IMG/VR virus record: IMGVR_UViG_3300017742_001896
Span: 1 to 44,690 of that record
Direction: 5' to 3' (one strand)
From: a virus
Length of the DNA: 44,690 nucleotides
Part shown: positions 16,643-25,500 of the stretch, in pieces
Position numbering within the stretch: position 1 is the stretch's first letter
Layout of the letters: every line of letters begins with the position of its first letter
Position numbers and translations under genes: made by a program
Notes under the pieces: model-generated
What the model was told of the DNA's origin: nothing
What the model saw: the letters and a program-made list of their open reading frames with translations, nothing else
Database searches by the model: none

Positions 16643-17641
16643 CTAGCTTTCTGTTATATCAAATGTTGTGTTTCTATTTTCTTCTCGCAATAGAAATGCA
16701 CTATTTTTAAGGTCTAATTCGGACTCAATCTCTAATGTGACGTTATATCCGATATCTTTTTTAGGTAACATTAGTGTTCCTAGTAGTCTATTAGGGTCGT
16801 TTTTATCTGTAACATATAAACCCACATCATTATAAATTTTAACTGTTGACGGATCTTTAAAATTACTTCTCAAACTAAAAGAATTATCTTTAGATATTAT
16901 TGTAAAATCACACAGTACTTCGCTATTACTTATCTGTGGAATAATATGCCTTCTTCTAATACTTCTTCTACTTGTATAATCAGCACCAACAAATGTTGCT
17001 TTCTTTGTAACACGATAGGTCTTAAAGATTTTCTTTGTTAGGATACTCATTTCTCCAAGTCCGCAAACATTTCTAAATGCACTCATATCAAATAGCAAGT
17101 ACCCTTGTTCAACGAGTTCACCCGGATCAATATCAATTTTTTTAATTAAGAAGTTAGGATCTTTGTCTTTAATAATGTATAATGTAATGTTGTCGTATTT
17201 TCCATCTTTCTCTGGATTAATTGTTGCTTGTTTAAAATATCGTTTACCAGTCATTTTATAAAGTGTATCTTGGTCGAAGTTTACTTCCATCTTCCAACTG
17301 TTGATATACATAATAATGTTTACATCTGCTTTGGTTTTATCATTAACAGGAATCATACTAAGAGACTGTTCAGCTTCTTTGATACGCAATACTGCTGACT
17401 TTTCTGCTAGTATAAAACTATCTTCTGTTTCAAGTATAGAGAATTTTTTAGGGTCTTGTATACCCATAAGAATTTTTCGTGCATCATCATTTTCTGTAAA
17501 AAAATGAGGAGACTTAATTTCATCTAACACACGGTTAGTGACTGTTATAACTTCTCCAGAATCATCATCATAGTATACACACCATTTTTTAGGTGCTTTT
17601 TCTTTTTTTAGATTCTGTAATAAACTTGGTTCTGTAGACAT
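16643..17641 (-). CDS. Unknown protein between glycosyltransferase genes
   Basis: I do not recognise this 332-residue protein. It opens MSTEPSLLQNLKKEKAPKKW, a flexible charged head, then a beta-rich body (WCVYYDDDSGEVITVTNRV, VNIIMYINSWKMEVNFD, ITLYIIKDKDPNFL) and a very basic stretch RRSIRRRHIIPQ near 230. No signal peptide, membrane helix or catalytic motif is seen. It begins 53 bases inside the preceding glycosyltransferase gene, the longest overlap in the window, with only a weak ribosome binding site, so translation may depend on the upstream gene. The beta-rich, non-enzymatic look would fit a virion or scaffold protein that might serve as the glycosylation acceptor, but this is a guess from location. 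Confidence 0.6.
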   Translation of the reverse strand: MSTEPSLLQNLKKEKAPKKWCVYYDDDSGEVITVTNRVLDEIKSPHFFTENDDARKILMGIQDPKKFSILETEDSFILAEKSAVLRIKEAEQSLSMIPVNDKTKADVNIIMYINSWKMEVNFDQDTLYKMTGKRYFKQATINPEKDGKYDNITLYIIKDKDPNFLIKKIDIDPGELVEQGYLLFDMSAFRNVCGLGEMSILTKKIFKTYRVTKKATFVGADYTSRRSIRRRHIIPQISNSEVLCDFTIISKDNSFSLRSNFKDPSTVKIYNDVGLYVTDKNDPNRLLGTLMLPKKDIGYNVTLEIESELDLKNSAFLLREENRNTTFDITES

Positions 17642-18467
17642 GCATCACTTCGTCGGTTAAAAATGTTTCGTCGCTATAGTGAATAATTCCACTAGGTAGT
17701 ATATGGTTTTCTATTTGTATCCTTTGGTGATTGGTAACCCAGGTATTCATAAACTCAGTCCATCTTTCTGGAACATCTTCGTCAAATATTCCATGTGAAA
17801 ATTTATGTAGATCTATATGGTTGTTTACATAAATTCTTGAATCTATTTCTGCGTCTAAAAAATGTGTTACTAAGTTACACAGTACATTTTTCTCAAAATC
17901 TTGAGGTTTTTTATCAGTAAACACTTTATTGTATACATCTCTCCAATACTGGAGAACTGGATCTGCCATCTTAAACCATTCAATAGCCAATGGAGATTTT
18001 TGCTTCCAATATATCATATTATAATATAGTTTAGGAAGTTTATATTGTAGTTCGTATTGAAATCTTAGACCTTGTGCTGCAGAATATCCTCTATAGTTAT
18101 TAGCATTGCCAGGAAAACTAATGTCATTGGTTGACATTAGATCCCATAAAGTCTCTAAATCAGTATTAATCAGCAGTGTGTCGTAGTCTAAATATATGGT
18201 TTCGTCAAAAGGTGTACAATGATAAAGTTGCCATAAATTCATGCCATGGAAACCATCTTTGTAAGCACTGTTACCATAAGGTAATTCAACAATGTAGTCA
18301 AATATATGTTCATAATATTGGCTTACCATATCTAAACGACCTTTGTCAACTACTAAACAAATTTCAGCAGTAGGATCGATTATTTTTAAACTACAAGCTA
18401 GTGTATAACAGTACTTGATTTTATCTTCGCCTGTGTCAATACCTAATGTAATAAATCCTCTACTCAT
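17589..18467 (-). CDS. GT-A glycosyltransferase-like protein (GT8-like)
   Basis: The 292-residue chain starts GFITLGIDTGEDKIKYCYTLACSLK, a first strand and helix typical of GT8-type enzymes (a single-domain fold beginning with the nucleotide site). ETIYLDYDTLLI at 89-100 contains the D94-Y-D96 metal motif in the usual LDxDxL context. The segment KDGFHGMNLWQLYHCTPFDET just before it matches the family pattern of a Lys-Thr/Trp-rich acceptor loop. The start at 18465-18467 overlaps the upstream TAG, with a GGAAAAAG binding site. It is a diverged partner of the next gene upstream (similar order of motifs, DTDF versus DYDT). Donor sugar and acceptor are unknown. Confidence 0.65.
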   Translation of the reverse strand: MSRGFITLGIDTGEDKIKYCYTLACSLKIIDPTAEICLVVDKGRLDMVSQYYEHIFDYIVELPYGNSAYKDGFHGMNLWQLYHCTPFDETIYLDYDTLLINTDLETLWDLMSTNDISFPGNANNYRGYSAAQGLRFQYELQYKLPKLYYNMIYWKQKSPLAIEWFKMADPVLQYWRDVYNKVFTDKKPQDFEKNVLCNLVTHFLDAEIDSRIYVNNHIDLHKFSHGIFDEDVPERWTEFMNTWVTNHQRIQIENHILPSGIIHYSDETFLTDEVMHVYRTKFITESKKRKST

Positions 18468-19377
18468 TTACTTTTTCCGCCTCATCTAAATTTTCTAATA
18501 GACCAAAGTAATGTCTATCTAATGCCCGCTTGTTCATAATGTGTAGATTATTTTCTTTATGTCTAACTAATATATTTTTCCATTGTTCGACTCTGTTGTG
18601 TTTTAAAAATATAATGTCGTCGTGTCCGTTCATTCCTATAATATCATCTTTTTGATCCATGTTTAACAGCGGTGTATTTAGAAAGTCATGTACAAATTCT
18701 TCATTCGTAAACCCATTCATCAGATGTGTGGCAATACTTACACAAAAGTCTGTTCTAAATAATGATTTAGGAAACTGATACAACAAACTGTAGTACTCCC
18801 AATGTTCTTTTACATGAGCCCACATATCAAAGAATATCTTACTTTCTTCACTTTGATCAAAGTAAACCACAGTACTCCACCAATGCTGAATGCCACCCTC
18901 ATTTAATGTTATCTCATTTATATAAGGACGCTCGCTACCAATATATTCTGCATACCTGTGTAATCCAACAGGAATATCTGTTTCAAACAGATACTGGTAA
19001 AAGTCGTTCATAATTAAAAAGTCTGTGTCTAATAGCAATGTTTTTTCAAAAGGTGTTAGTTCAAAAACTTTATGCTTATTTGTATTGGTAAATTGTGCGT
19101 TAAACTCTGTCCAAGGACTATCCATGTGTTTACGCATATTTTGTTCGTGTTGCACATTGTTAATTATAATGTAATCAAACAACGATTTTATTTCTTGCTG
19201 TGTCTTAGTTTCGTTCAGCCAGTTTTCAGTACCTTCGTCAGTTATGAGAGCTACTTTTATTCCGTTCATATAATGCTTGGCATAACGTGAAGCCAGACTA
19301 GCAAATTTAGTATAATCTAGTTCTTGGTTATTGTATGCGAACATACATATGCCTTGAGGTTCAAATTTTTCTGCCAT
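18460..19377 (-). CDS. GT-A glycosyltransferase-like protein
   Basis: This 305-residue protein resembles its downstream neighbour in layout: an N-terminal strand (GICMFAYNNQELDYTKFASL), a second Rossmann unit (IKVALITDEGTENWL), then FEKTLLLDTDFLIMND at 110-125 with D117-T-D119 as the metal and nucleotide site. GGIQHWWSTVVYFD near 175 looks like the acceptor-binding region. No membrane segment is present, so it should act in the cytoplasm. The start at 19375-19377 shares a base with the TAA of the small gene upstream (TAATG), and no separate ribosome binding site is obvious. It is the second gene behind the dual promoter at 19750-19779. Confidence 0.65.
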   Translation of the reverse strand: MAEKFEPQGICMFAYNNQELDYTKFASLASRYAKHYMNGIKVALITDEGTENWLNETKTQQEIKSLFDYIIINNVQHEQNMRKHMDSPWTEFNAQFTNTNKHKVFELTPFEKTLLLDTDFLIMNDFYQYLFETDIPVGLHRYAEYIGSERPYINEITLNEGGIQHWWSTVVYFDQSEESKIFFDMWAHVKEHWEYYSLLYQFPKSLFRTDFCVSIATHLMNGFTNEEFVHDFLNTPLLNMDQKDDIIGMNGHDDIIFLKHNRVEQWKNILVRHKENNLHIMNKRALDRHYFGLLENLDEAEKVNE

Positions 19378-19724
19378 TACCAGTCCATTAATGTTTTAAT
19401 ATTTCTAGCTTTTTTAATTTTATCTAGTTGTACTTTATATTCATTTGTGGATTCGGTATAAGCACTAAGTAATGATTCTAAAAAATCAGATAGATCAGTA
19501 ATCTCAATAGGATTTTCTTTAGTGTCTAATATGATACTAAACGTTTTTCCTTTATCGATCAATGTTTTTATAAAACTGATTGTGACAGGATCAGCATGAA
19601 ACACACCATTATTATAGTGAACAGTTTGTAATACTAATGCTCGTTGCTTTAGTGTATTCTTCTGATTACTTAGAGTGATGCGATAATTTGCAAAGTCTAG
19701 AGCTTTCTCGAGTCTCTCATCCAT
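19377..19724 (-). CDS. Small protein of unknown function, first gene of the cargo operon
   Basis: The 115-residue protein (MDERLEKALDFANYRITLSNQK... ending ARNIKTLMDW) is predicted to be mostly helical with a short central beta section (VHYNNGVFHADPV, SIILDTKENPIEI). It closely recalls a small protein widespread in T4-like marine phages that also ends in KARN-x-x-x-LMDW, but its role is not known to me. It has the clearest translation start in the region: AAAGGAGA at 19731-19738, six bases before the ATG at 19722-19724. Being first behind a sigma70-like and a late promoter, it may be made in high amount. It could be a tail/neck accessory protein rather than part of the glycan pathway. Confidence 0.65.
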   Translation of the reverse strand: MDERLEKALDFANYRITLSNQKNTLKQRALVLQTVHYNNGVFHADPVTISFIKTLIDKGKTFSIILDTKENPIEITDLSDFLESLLSAYTESTNEYKVQLDKIKKARNIKTLMDW

Positions 19725-19785
19725 AGAGTTTCTCCTTTAGTTAACTACTACTATAACTTATTTATGCTGTGGTTGTCAAGTGTTT
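19725..19785 (-). promoter_or_regulatory. Leader region with sigma70-like promoter and embedded late-promoter octamer
   Basis: On the minus strand TTGACA (19774-19779) is followed by 18 bases and TATAGT (19750-19755), one mismatch from the host -10 consensus. Inside the spacer lies CATAAATA (19759-19766), a variant of the T4 late promoter. A perfect 10-base palindrome TAGTTAACTA (19738-19747) covers the expected early start site. The region precedes the gene starting at 19724 and is the only sizeable gap between 194 and 37747. Confidence 0.6.
19759..19766 (-). promoter_or_regulatory. T4-type late promoter octamer (CATAAATA variant)
   Basis: CATAAATA on the minus strand, 34 bases ahead of the ATG at 19724, with a good ribosome binding site in between. 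T4-like late promoters consist of such an octamer alone, recognised by the phage late sigma factor (gp55 family). One base differs from the classic TATAAATA. Confidence 0.5.
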
Positions 19786-20961
19786 TTAGCTGTCGTCTAC
19801 ACTTGTAAATGAATTAACAATCGAACATGCTGGATTTGGCGTGACATCTAAACTAGTTGCACCGCTTGTGATTGTGTCAGGCATTAAGATACTTAATGCA
19901 GGTGAGATTGTACCATCAATAATATTTGCATGAGCAGTATCGTCTAGTACAATTTTAAACTGTACACTTGCACCATTATCTACATATTTGCCGTACATTC
20001 TAAATTTTAACTGTTGGTAACTACTGTAAATGCTATAACTACTAACATAGATAGTATTACTATATGTACCGCCAATAACAGCTCTTTCAGCCCAATTTGG
20101 ATATATACCTTTTCCAGTTATATAACCATATGCTTGTCCGCCGCCATATCCGTAACCGTATCCATAACCGTAACTGCCTATTTGTCTACCTAGCGTAACA
20201 CCACTACTTTGAAATAGTAGTCCTTCGTTTGTTGCGGCTCCGTCGCTACCATCTCCGTACTTGTCTGTTAAATCGTAAAAACCTTTGCCTTCACTAGTAC
20301 CAAGTGTAGTTGCTGTACTTTGTGTCACTGTATCCCAGTCAAAGTTTAATACACCCATTTCATTGATAACATCTGCCCAGTTATAGTATCCTGCTGTACT
20401 ACCGCCCCTCATAGTTAAACTAAGTCTAAGCTGACCGCCTGCATTAAAAAAGTATCTTGCTTTGTTATAACTTCCCCATGTAAATTTGTGTTCACCTACT
20501 AGTTTAGTTTGCCAACCTGTGGTTCTATCATATGAGCCTCCGCCAGGTGTAATAGGTATCGCACTTGCATTTGTTGGATCAATAGTTAAATGTTTGTTAT
20601 TAAGTAAGACTGGGGAAAACTTGTCATCAATTTTATTTAGATCTTCTGCTCTTATAAGAGTTCCAACTCCTATATCAGTTCTATTAGTTGGTATTGTAAA
20701 AACTAATATACTGTCTGTTAGATCTGTGTGATTAATTGAAATATTCGTCTTTGCTACTAATCCTTGTAATTGTGCCGCTGTGATATCATCAGCTACCGCT
20801 ACAACTACGTTGCCTGATCCCCAACCATATTTGTGTGTATCAATTCTATTTGCATCTGTTACAGCCGCAGTAGAGTATATATCGCCAAATACTTTATTAA
20901 CTTTTGAACCAACTGCATTAAAATGTACAGCGGTTGCAATATCACCTGGGGAATTCGCCAT
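19786..20961 (-). CDS. Tail fibre / virion structural protein with Gly-Tyr repeat
   Basis: The 391-residue protein starts MANSPGDIATAVHFNAV and is rich in Gly, Ser, Thr and Asn. KARYFFNAGGQLRLSLTMRGGS near 167-188 followed by NWADVINEMGVLNFDWDT is a block found in fibre-type proteins of marine T4-like phages (recalled). A Gly-Tyr repeat (GSYGYGYGYGYGGG) lies at about 263-276 and is encoded by a short degenerate DNA repeat near 20141-20175. The C-terminal 80 residues form beta strands with a YSIYSSYQQLKFRMYGKYVD segment. The start lies three bases after the upstream stop, with GGAG upstream. It is probably a surface-exposed adhesin or fibre component. Exact position on the virion is unknown. 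Confidence 0.65.
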   Translation of the reverse strand: MANSPGDIATAVHFNAVGSKVNKVFGDIYSTAAVTDANRIDTHKYGWGSGNVVVAVADDITAAQLQGLVAKTNISINHTDLTDSILVFTIPTNRTDIGVGTLIRAEDLNKIDDKFSPVLLNNKHLTIDPTNASAIPITPGGGSYDRTTGWQTKLVGEHKFTWGSYNKARYFFNAGGQLRLSLTMRGGSTAGYYNWADVINEMGVLNFDWDTVTQSTATTLGTSEGKGFYDLTDKYGDGSDGAATNEGLLFQSSGVTLGRQIGSYGYGYGYGYGGGQAYGYITGKGIYPNWAERAVIGGTYSNTIYVSSYSIYSSYQQLKFRMYGKYVDNGASVQFKIVLDDTAHANIIDGTISPALSILMPDTITSGATSLDVTPNPACSIVNSFTSVDDS

Positions 20962-20964
20962 GGT

Positions 20965-21876
20965 TTACTTCGCTCCAACTACTACTTCTATCGTACCTGC
21001 TTCATCGGTAGTTTTATCTTCTAAAGCTCGTCCTACGACAAACTTCCAACTGTAATCATCTCCTGCTACCATACCCGTACCGGCTGTAGCACTTGACACA
21101 ATTCTATCACCTTTATCTACTTTTCCAATTACTTTGCAAGGTACTCTACCTGCTAGTGCAATATATGGATGTGTAGCATCTGTACCGGCACTTGCATTCA
21201 TTTCAAATGCTGGTGCAGTACTTACAACTCCAAAAACTTTAACATCATTTTCTGCTGTAGTTTGTGTGACTTCTTTGTCTCCACCTAGTCTGACTATTGT
21301 TCCAGCTGCATATTCTGCATCAGCTTCATAACGTTCTGCCAAATCAGCATATTCTGCTGTGGTTGCTGTACCCCTAAACTTATAGTCTGTTGTGCTATTC
21401 ATTTGTATGCCTGCTTGAATGCTTGCAAACTGTGTGCTTAGTAGTGTAACACCATCTTCTAGTTTTTCATCATTGTGAGGTGTCCATGCTATCGTATCAT
21501 CTGTCGTAATACTAACAATACTTCCGTCAACAATATGTTCTATTGTTTTATGAAAGTTACCACCTGTGTCTTTTCTGTTTCTAAACTCAATCTTTGTTGT
21601 ACCAGATCCGCTTATAATAACACTCCATACACCATTGTCATATATTTTAAGTTGACTATTTGCTGAATCATACCAAAGTTGACCTTCAGTTGGATTACTA
21701 GGAGCTGTACCGTTTGCAAAATTTTCTAACAAGTGCAACATATTTTCGTTTAGCGTTTCACCAAAACGTGTATAGTTTTTACCAATTAGTCCAATACTAG
21801 TGCTGGTATCTATCGTTCCGTCATTTACAACTATTGCTGTTTTTCCGCTGTTGCTATAATCTATTGTGTATGGCAT
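20965..21876 (-). CDS. Tail fibre protein
   Basis: This 303-residue protein has the layout of fibre subunits of T4-like marine phages. The N-terminal part NYTRFGETLNENMLHLLENFANGTAPSNPTEGQLWYD (about 31-68) is an attachment region, with the recurrent P-x-x-GQLWYD motif. After a beta-strand middle, the segment GTATTAEYADLAERYEADAEYAAGTIVRLGGDKEVT resembles the region that precedes or forms the fibre head in phage and S74-type fibres (ATSAQYADLAE... GTVV). The final part (VSTAPAFEMN, GRVPCKVIGKV-KGDRIVSS) is a compact beta domain. No intramolecular chaperone with its self-cleavage site is present. A good ribosome binding site AAAGGAAAAG precedes the ATG at 21874-21876. It probably contributes to host recognition. 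Confidence 0.7.
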   Translation of the reverse strand: MPYTIDYSNSGKTAIVVNDGTIDTSTSIGLIGKNYTRFGETLNENMLHLLENFANGTAPSNPTEGQLWYDSANSQLKIYDNGVWSVIISGSGTTKIEFRNRKDTGGNFHKTIEHIVDGSIVSITTDDTIAWTPHNDEKLEDGVTLLSTQFASIQAGIQMNSTTDYKFRGTATTAEYADLAERYEADAEYAAGTIVRLGGDKEVTQTTAENDVKVFGVVSTAPAFEMNASAGTDATHPYIALAGRVPCKVIGKVDKGDRIVSSATAGTGMVAGDDYSWKFVVGRALEDKTTDEAGTIEVVVGAK

Positions 21877-21887
21877 ATCTTTTCCTT

Positions 21888-22487
21888 TTACAAGTCTGCA
21901 AAACTTGATCTAATTCTTAATGTGTATATAACTTGTATTTTTCTGTTAGCACTTTTTTGTACTGGGTGAAAAATAACATGGGTTAACAAATCGTTGTTGC
22001 CCGAGTATAATGCAAGTTCATCAAATACATATGTTCCGTCCATGTTAGTAGCTGTATCTAAGGTATCTTGTCCTGTTACGCTACCATAGTCAAGTGTGCA
22101 TGTTGTTACTACATCACTGTATGTATTAGGGCTAGTATGAGAAAACTCTGTACCATTATCTGCACTACCTGTTACTGCTTCATCAACTGTTTGACTAAAC
22201 GTTTGATTGTATAATGCTCCACTAGCACTGTTGGTGTTAGTTGCTTTATATGTTACTGCGCCAAGACCGTCTATTGTAGTTCCGCCATTACCAAATCGCA
22301 TTGTAGCAACTTGATGTGTGCTGGTTGCACCACTTTCATTGGCTAACAGACTAGCTAATGCAATGCTCATATTTTCGTAATTAATTGCATTACGTCGACG
22401 TACTAGTACTTCGCCAGATTCTGGGTCAAGGATTTTAATATGTCCTTCTATCCCTATTAATGATGTGTCTATCTTTTCCAAGCTCAT
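21888..22487 (-). CDS. Tail/baseplate-associated structural protein
   Basis: I place the start at the ATG at 22485-22487 (199 residues), which has GGAAAG upstream and lies 20 bases after a late-promoter octamer; an in-frame start at 22571 would lie upstream of that promoter, inside the preceding gene. The text IEGHIKILDPESGEVLVRRRNAINYENMSIALASLLAN, then MRFGNGGTTIDGLGAVTY, is recognisable from marine T4-like phages, where such proteins are described as virion structural. The chain ends in beta strands (VFDELALYSG, LLTHVIFHPVQKSANRKIQVIYTLRI), a common pattern for fibre-connector proteins. Having its own late promoter suggests it is needed in more copies than the giant gene before it. Precise role unknown. 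Confidence 0.65.
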   Translation of the reverse strand: MSLEKIDTSLIGIEGHIKILDPESGEVLVRRRNAINYENMSIALASLLANESGATSTHQVATMRFGNGGTTIDGLGAVTYKATNTNSASGALYNQTFSQTVDEAVTGSADNGTEFSHTSPNTYSDVVTTCTLDYGSVTGQDTLDTATNMDGTYVFDELALYSGNNDLLTHVIFHPVQKSANRKIQVIYTLRIRSSFADL

Positions 22488-22506
22488 TGTTCTTTCCAAT
22501 TTAAAG

Positions 22507-22514
22507 TATTTATA
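22507..22514 (-). promoter_or_regulatory. T4-type late promoter (TATAAATA)
   Basis: An exact TATAAATA on the minus strand, overlapping the stop codon of the giant structural gene and 19 bases before the ATG at 22487. Spacing to ATG and the base after the octamer (C) are nearly the same as at 44514-44521, which supports both. Confidence 0.75.
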
Positions 22515-25500
22515 TCGATCCTTGCCCTGCATTTCTAATGAACGCATGTTCAGGTGAAATTCCTGCAGCACTTAGGCTTATTCCGCTGTCATTGTACGCT
22601 AAACGCAATCCGTCCTCATAATGTGAGAATTTTTGTACTGTTGGTATACGTTGACTTGGTCCTGCATTAGTAACAGTTGCACCGCTGGTGTGTGCTTGAG
22701 ATGAAGTTCCTCTTGTTCCTCTAGTGCAAAACACAAGATTTTCTCCACTTACTGCATTGTATTCTATTCTTTCAGTTCCTATCCAAACCACTCCAGGTAC
22801 TAATCCTATATCTCCGTCGCCTCTGTCTACTCGATCCATCAAACCAGCATCTACTAGTGGTATGGTTGTATCGGTTGCTGTTATATTAGCAGTTGTTGTA
22901 GTTTTGTAGGTATCAACAATAGCAACACTTTCTTGTAATCCTTGCGGTTCGTACATGTTAATTCTAAATGTTCTGGTATCTGCTGTCTCTGTGCTTCCGC
23001 TAGCATTTGTTTGTACTAGTATACTAATATTTTCTGTGTAGTCCACAGGCATTAATTCTTCTCCCCAACCTTCTTTATCTGGCTGGTCAAAAATATTACC
23101 ATCATAATCAAATTCAAAGTCTGCTGGCTGGAAGTTAAACATTGAATAATCTTCATCAGTCGGAACATTACTAGAAAATCCGCCGCCACTTAATACAGTA
23201 TCGCCTGCCCATGTTCTTAAGGTGTGATCTCCATGTTTGATAGTTATACATGTATTCCTACTTACTTCGTCAACTTCAATATTTGTTGATTCGCCATGTG
23301 TATTACTATCCATACTACTTAACAGTTTTGTATGGAAGGGTTTTACACTATTAAAAAAGTCTTCAACTGGTTCTATTGATGTTGGCTGATAAAACTTTTT
23401 GTTTAGTAACAGAGGACGTTTAACGTTTAAGTGTGTGTAAGTCGTTTTGAAAGCGAAATCATCTGCTGTGTTTTGTAGTAGTGCAGTAAACAACATTTTA
23501 AACCATAGCTTGTTATATTTCACTTTGTGGTGATTAATGAATATTTCTGTTCTCAGTAAGTCAAACAATTTGCTAATAACATTTTCACTTCCGCTATCAA
23601 AAGGAACAACATCAAAATTTGCTACATCAAACCCATGGCCAAACTTGCGTTGGAACCAAACTTCTTCACTTAGTTCTATTGTTGCTTTTTCCTTGAACAC
23701 AAGTTTATCAGCACCATTGATAAAGTGATACATTTCACTTCTAATAATATCATCACCCGAAGTGTTTTTAATTAATATATAGCTTCCATCTATTGGTTCA
23801 CCTGCATCAACATAGTCCTGCTTTGTATTGTATACTAAGTCTGGTACTGTGTTTGTAGGAAACTGGTAAGTTATATTATCATCAGCATCTCTTTCAATTA
23901 ATTTCCAGTCAACTAATGCAATATAATCGTTTATATCATAAGTTATCACACCTTCAGTGAACTTTGTTGTAAATGCATTTTCCCAGTTGTTAATCTCGTC
24001 AATTACATTTACTTCACTTAGTAATGAGTTTACAGTATAAACAAAGTTTTGTCTAGCTTCTTCTAACTCTCTATACAAACTTTGTCTAGGTCTTACTTGA
24101 TGTCCATATCTATTAAACTTATGTAGCTTTAAGTTAGGTATAGGCTGACTTCTTAAAATAGTTATATCGTTAATTTGTGTATTATTCTCGAATGAAAAAT
24201 CATACACTCTTTGCCAATGCGACATGTCGTTGTCGATGCTAGGTTTATTATTCTGATTACTTGCAACTCTACTTATGTAAAAATTTCCATCATTATCTCT
24301 CACTACTGCATCTGCCGCATAAGAAGTAGAAGGTGACCAAAGGCTATATGTTTTAGTAACACTAAATCGATTGAAGCCAGATAAACTGTCTCTAATTTTA
24401 ATATGTAAGTACTCTGGGATAATACTTTGAGGATCATCTTCTGCTAACATAAGCCAGTCTTGCATTGGTAGAGCATTAAACCTTCTATCAACATCTAATT
24501 GTACTACTGTATTTTCTGTAACTGAATTACTAATACCGGACAATAATAATGTATCTGTGCCTGCTGTGGCGCACCAACTTAAATTATATCCACTAGGGTC
24601 AGTTAATAATTGACTTAGTTGCAATACATTGTACTGTCTAACACCACTAAAGTTTGTTTTGTTTTTAACCCAGAAATAATATACTGATTCGTTTCTTTTT
24701 GTTCTGTTATTGTAATAAGATTCTTCTGTCCAGTTGTAAACTATTTCGCTATTAATCACTGTAGTAAATGCTTCTCCGCTTGCTACTTTTCCGTCAATAA
24801 CAATTTCTTGGTCTACTAGTTCAATCCATTTTTCTGGCAATACAGGAGATCTTGTCCATTCATATATATCTATAGTTGCACCGTCAAATAGCTTGCCCCA
24901 GTTGTTTTGCATATAATCTATGCTACCTTGTTCATAGTCTAAATAAACTGCGGTACTCAAATCCCACCAACGTTTTCCAACATAGCTACTTTGCCATGCA
25001 TTAATGTTCTCAACTGATCCGTCCAACGAATTGTAATTGTAATTTGCAACATCATTAGTTAGAATATAATCAATCTCATTCTTAATAAATCCAAATATAA
25101 TTCCCTTGACCGGGTCATATGTTTCTAAACTAGTAATAGTTGTTTGCTTAACAGCATCATATAGTTTAACATTATTAACCAAATCATTTCTTGCTTGCTT
25201 ATTGCCACTTCTAACTATTTGCCATTCGCCAACATTGCCGTTTATATCGTTCCATGTTCCTACCCATTTGTAAACTTGACTGCTAGGATTGCTAGCACTT
25301 CCATCATTGTCTACAAAAGCATATATAGGATGCAATGAATTATTTTGTCTAACACCTGAAAAATTATACTTGTAAATTCCATTTACTTTGGTTTGTCTAT
25401 CTGCTTCTAGTGCAGCGTAAGTACTAAACCTCATTTTTCTTAACGGATAAATGTTACCTGTGTGTCCTGTTTTTTCAATATATTGATCAATATAGAATCT

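Noticed and set aside
20141-20175. Short repeats considered as a CRISPR array
   Set aside because: Repeat units are 6-12 bases, contiguous without spacers and in frame with the fibre gene.
19786-22487. Diversity-generating retroelement acting on fibre genes
   Set aside because: No reverse transcriptase or template repeat in the window.
22488-22571. Upstream extension of the structural gene at 21888-22487
   Set aside because: It would start before the late promoter and inside the giant gene; the ATG at 22487 has the better binding site.
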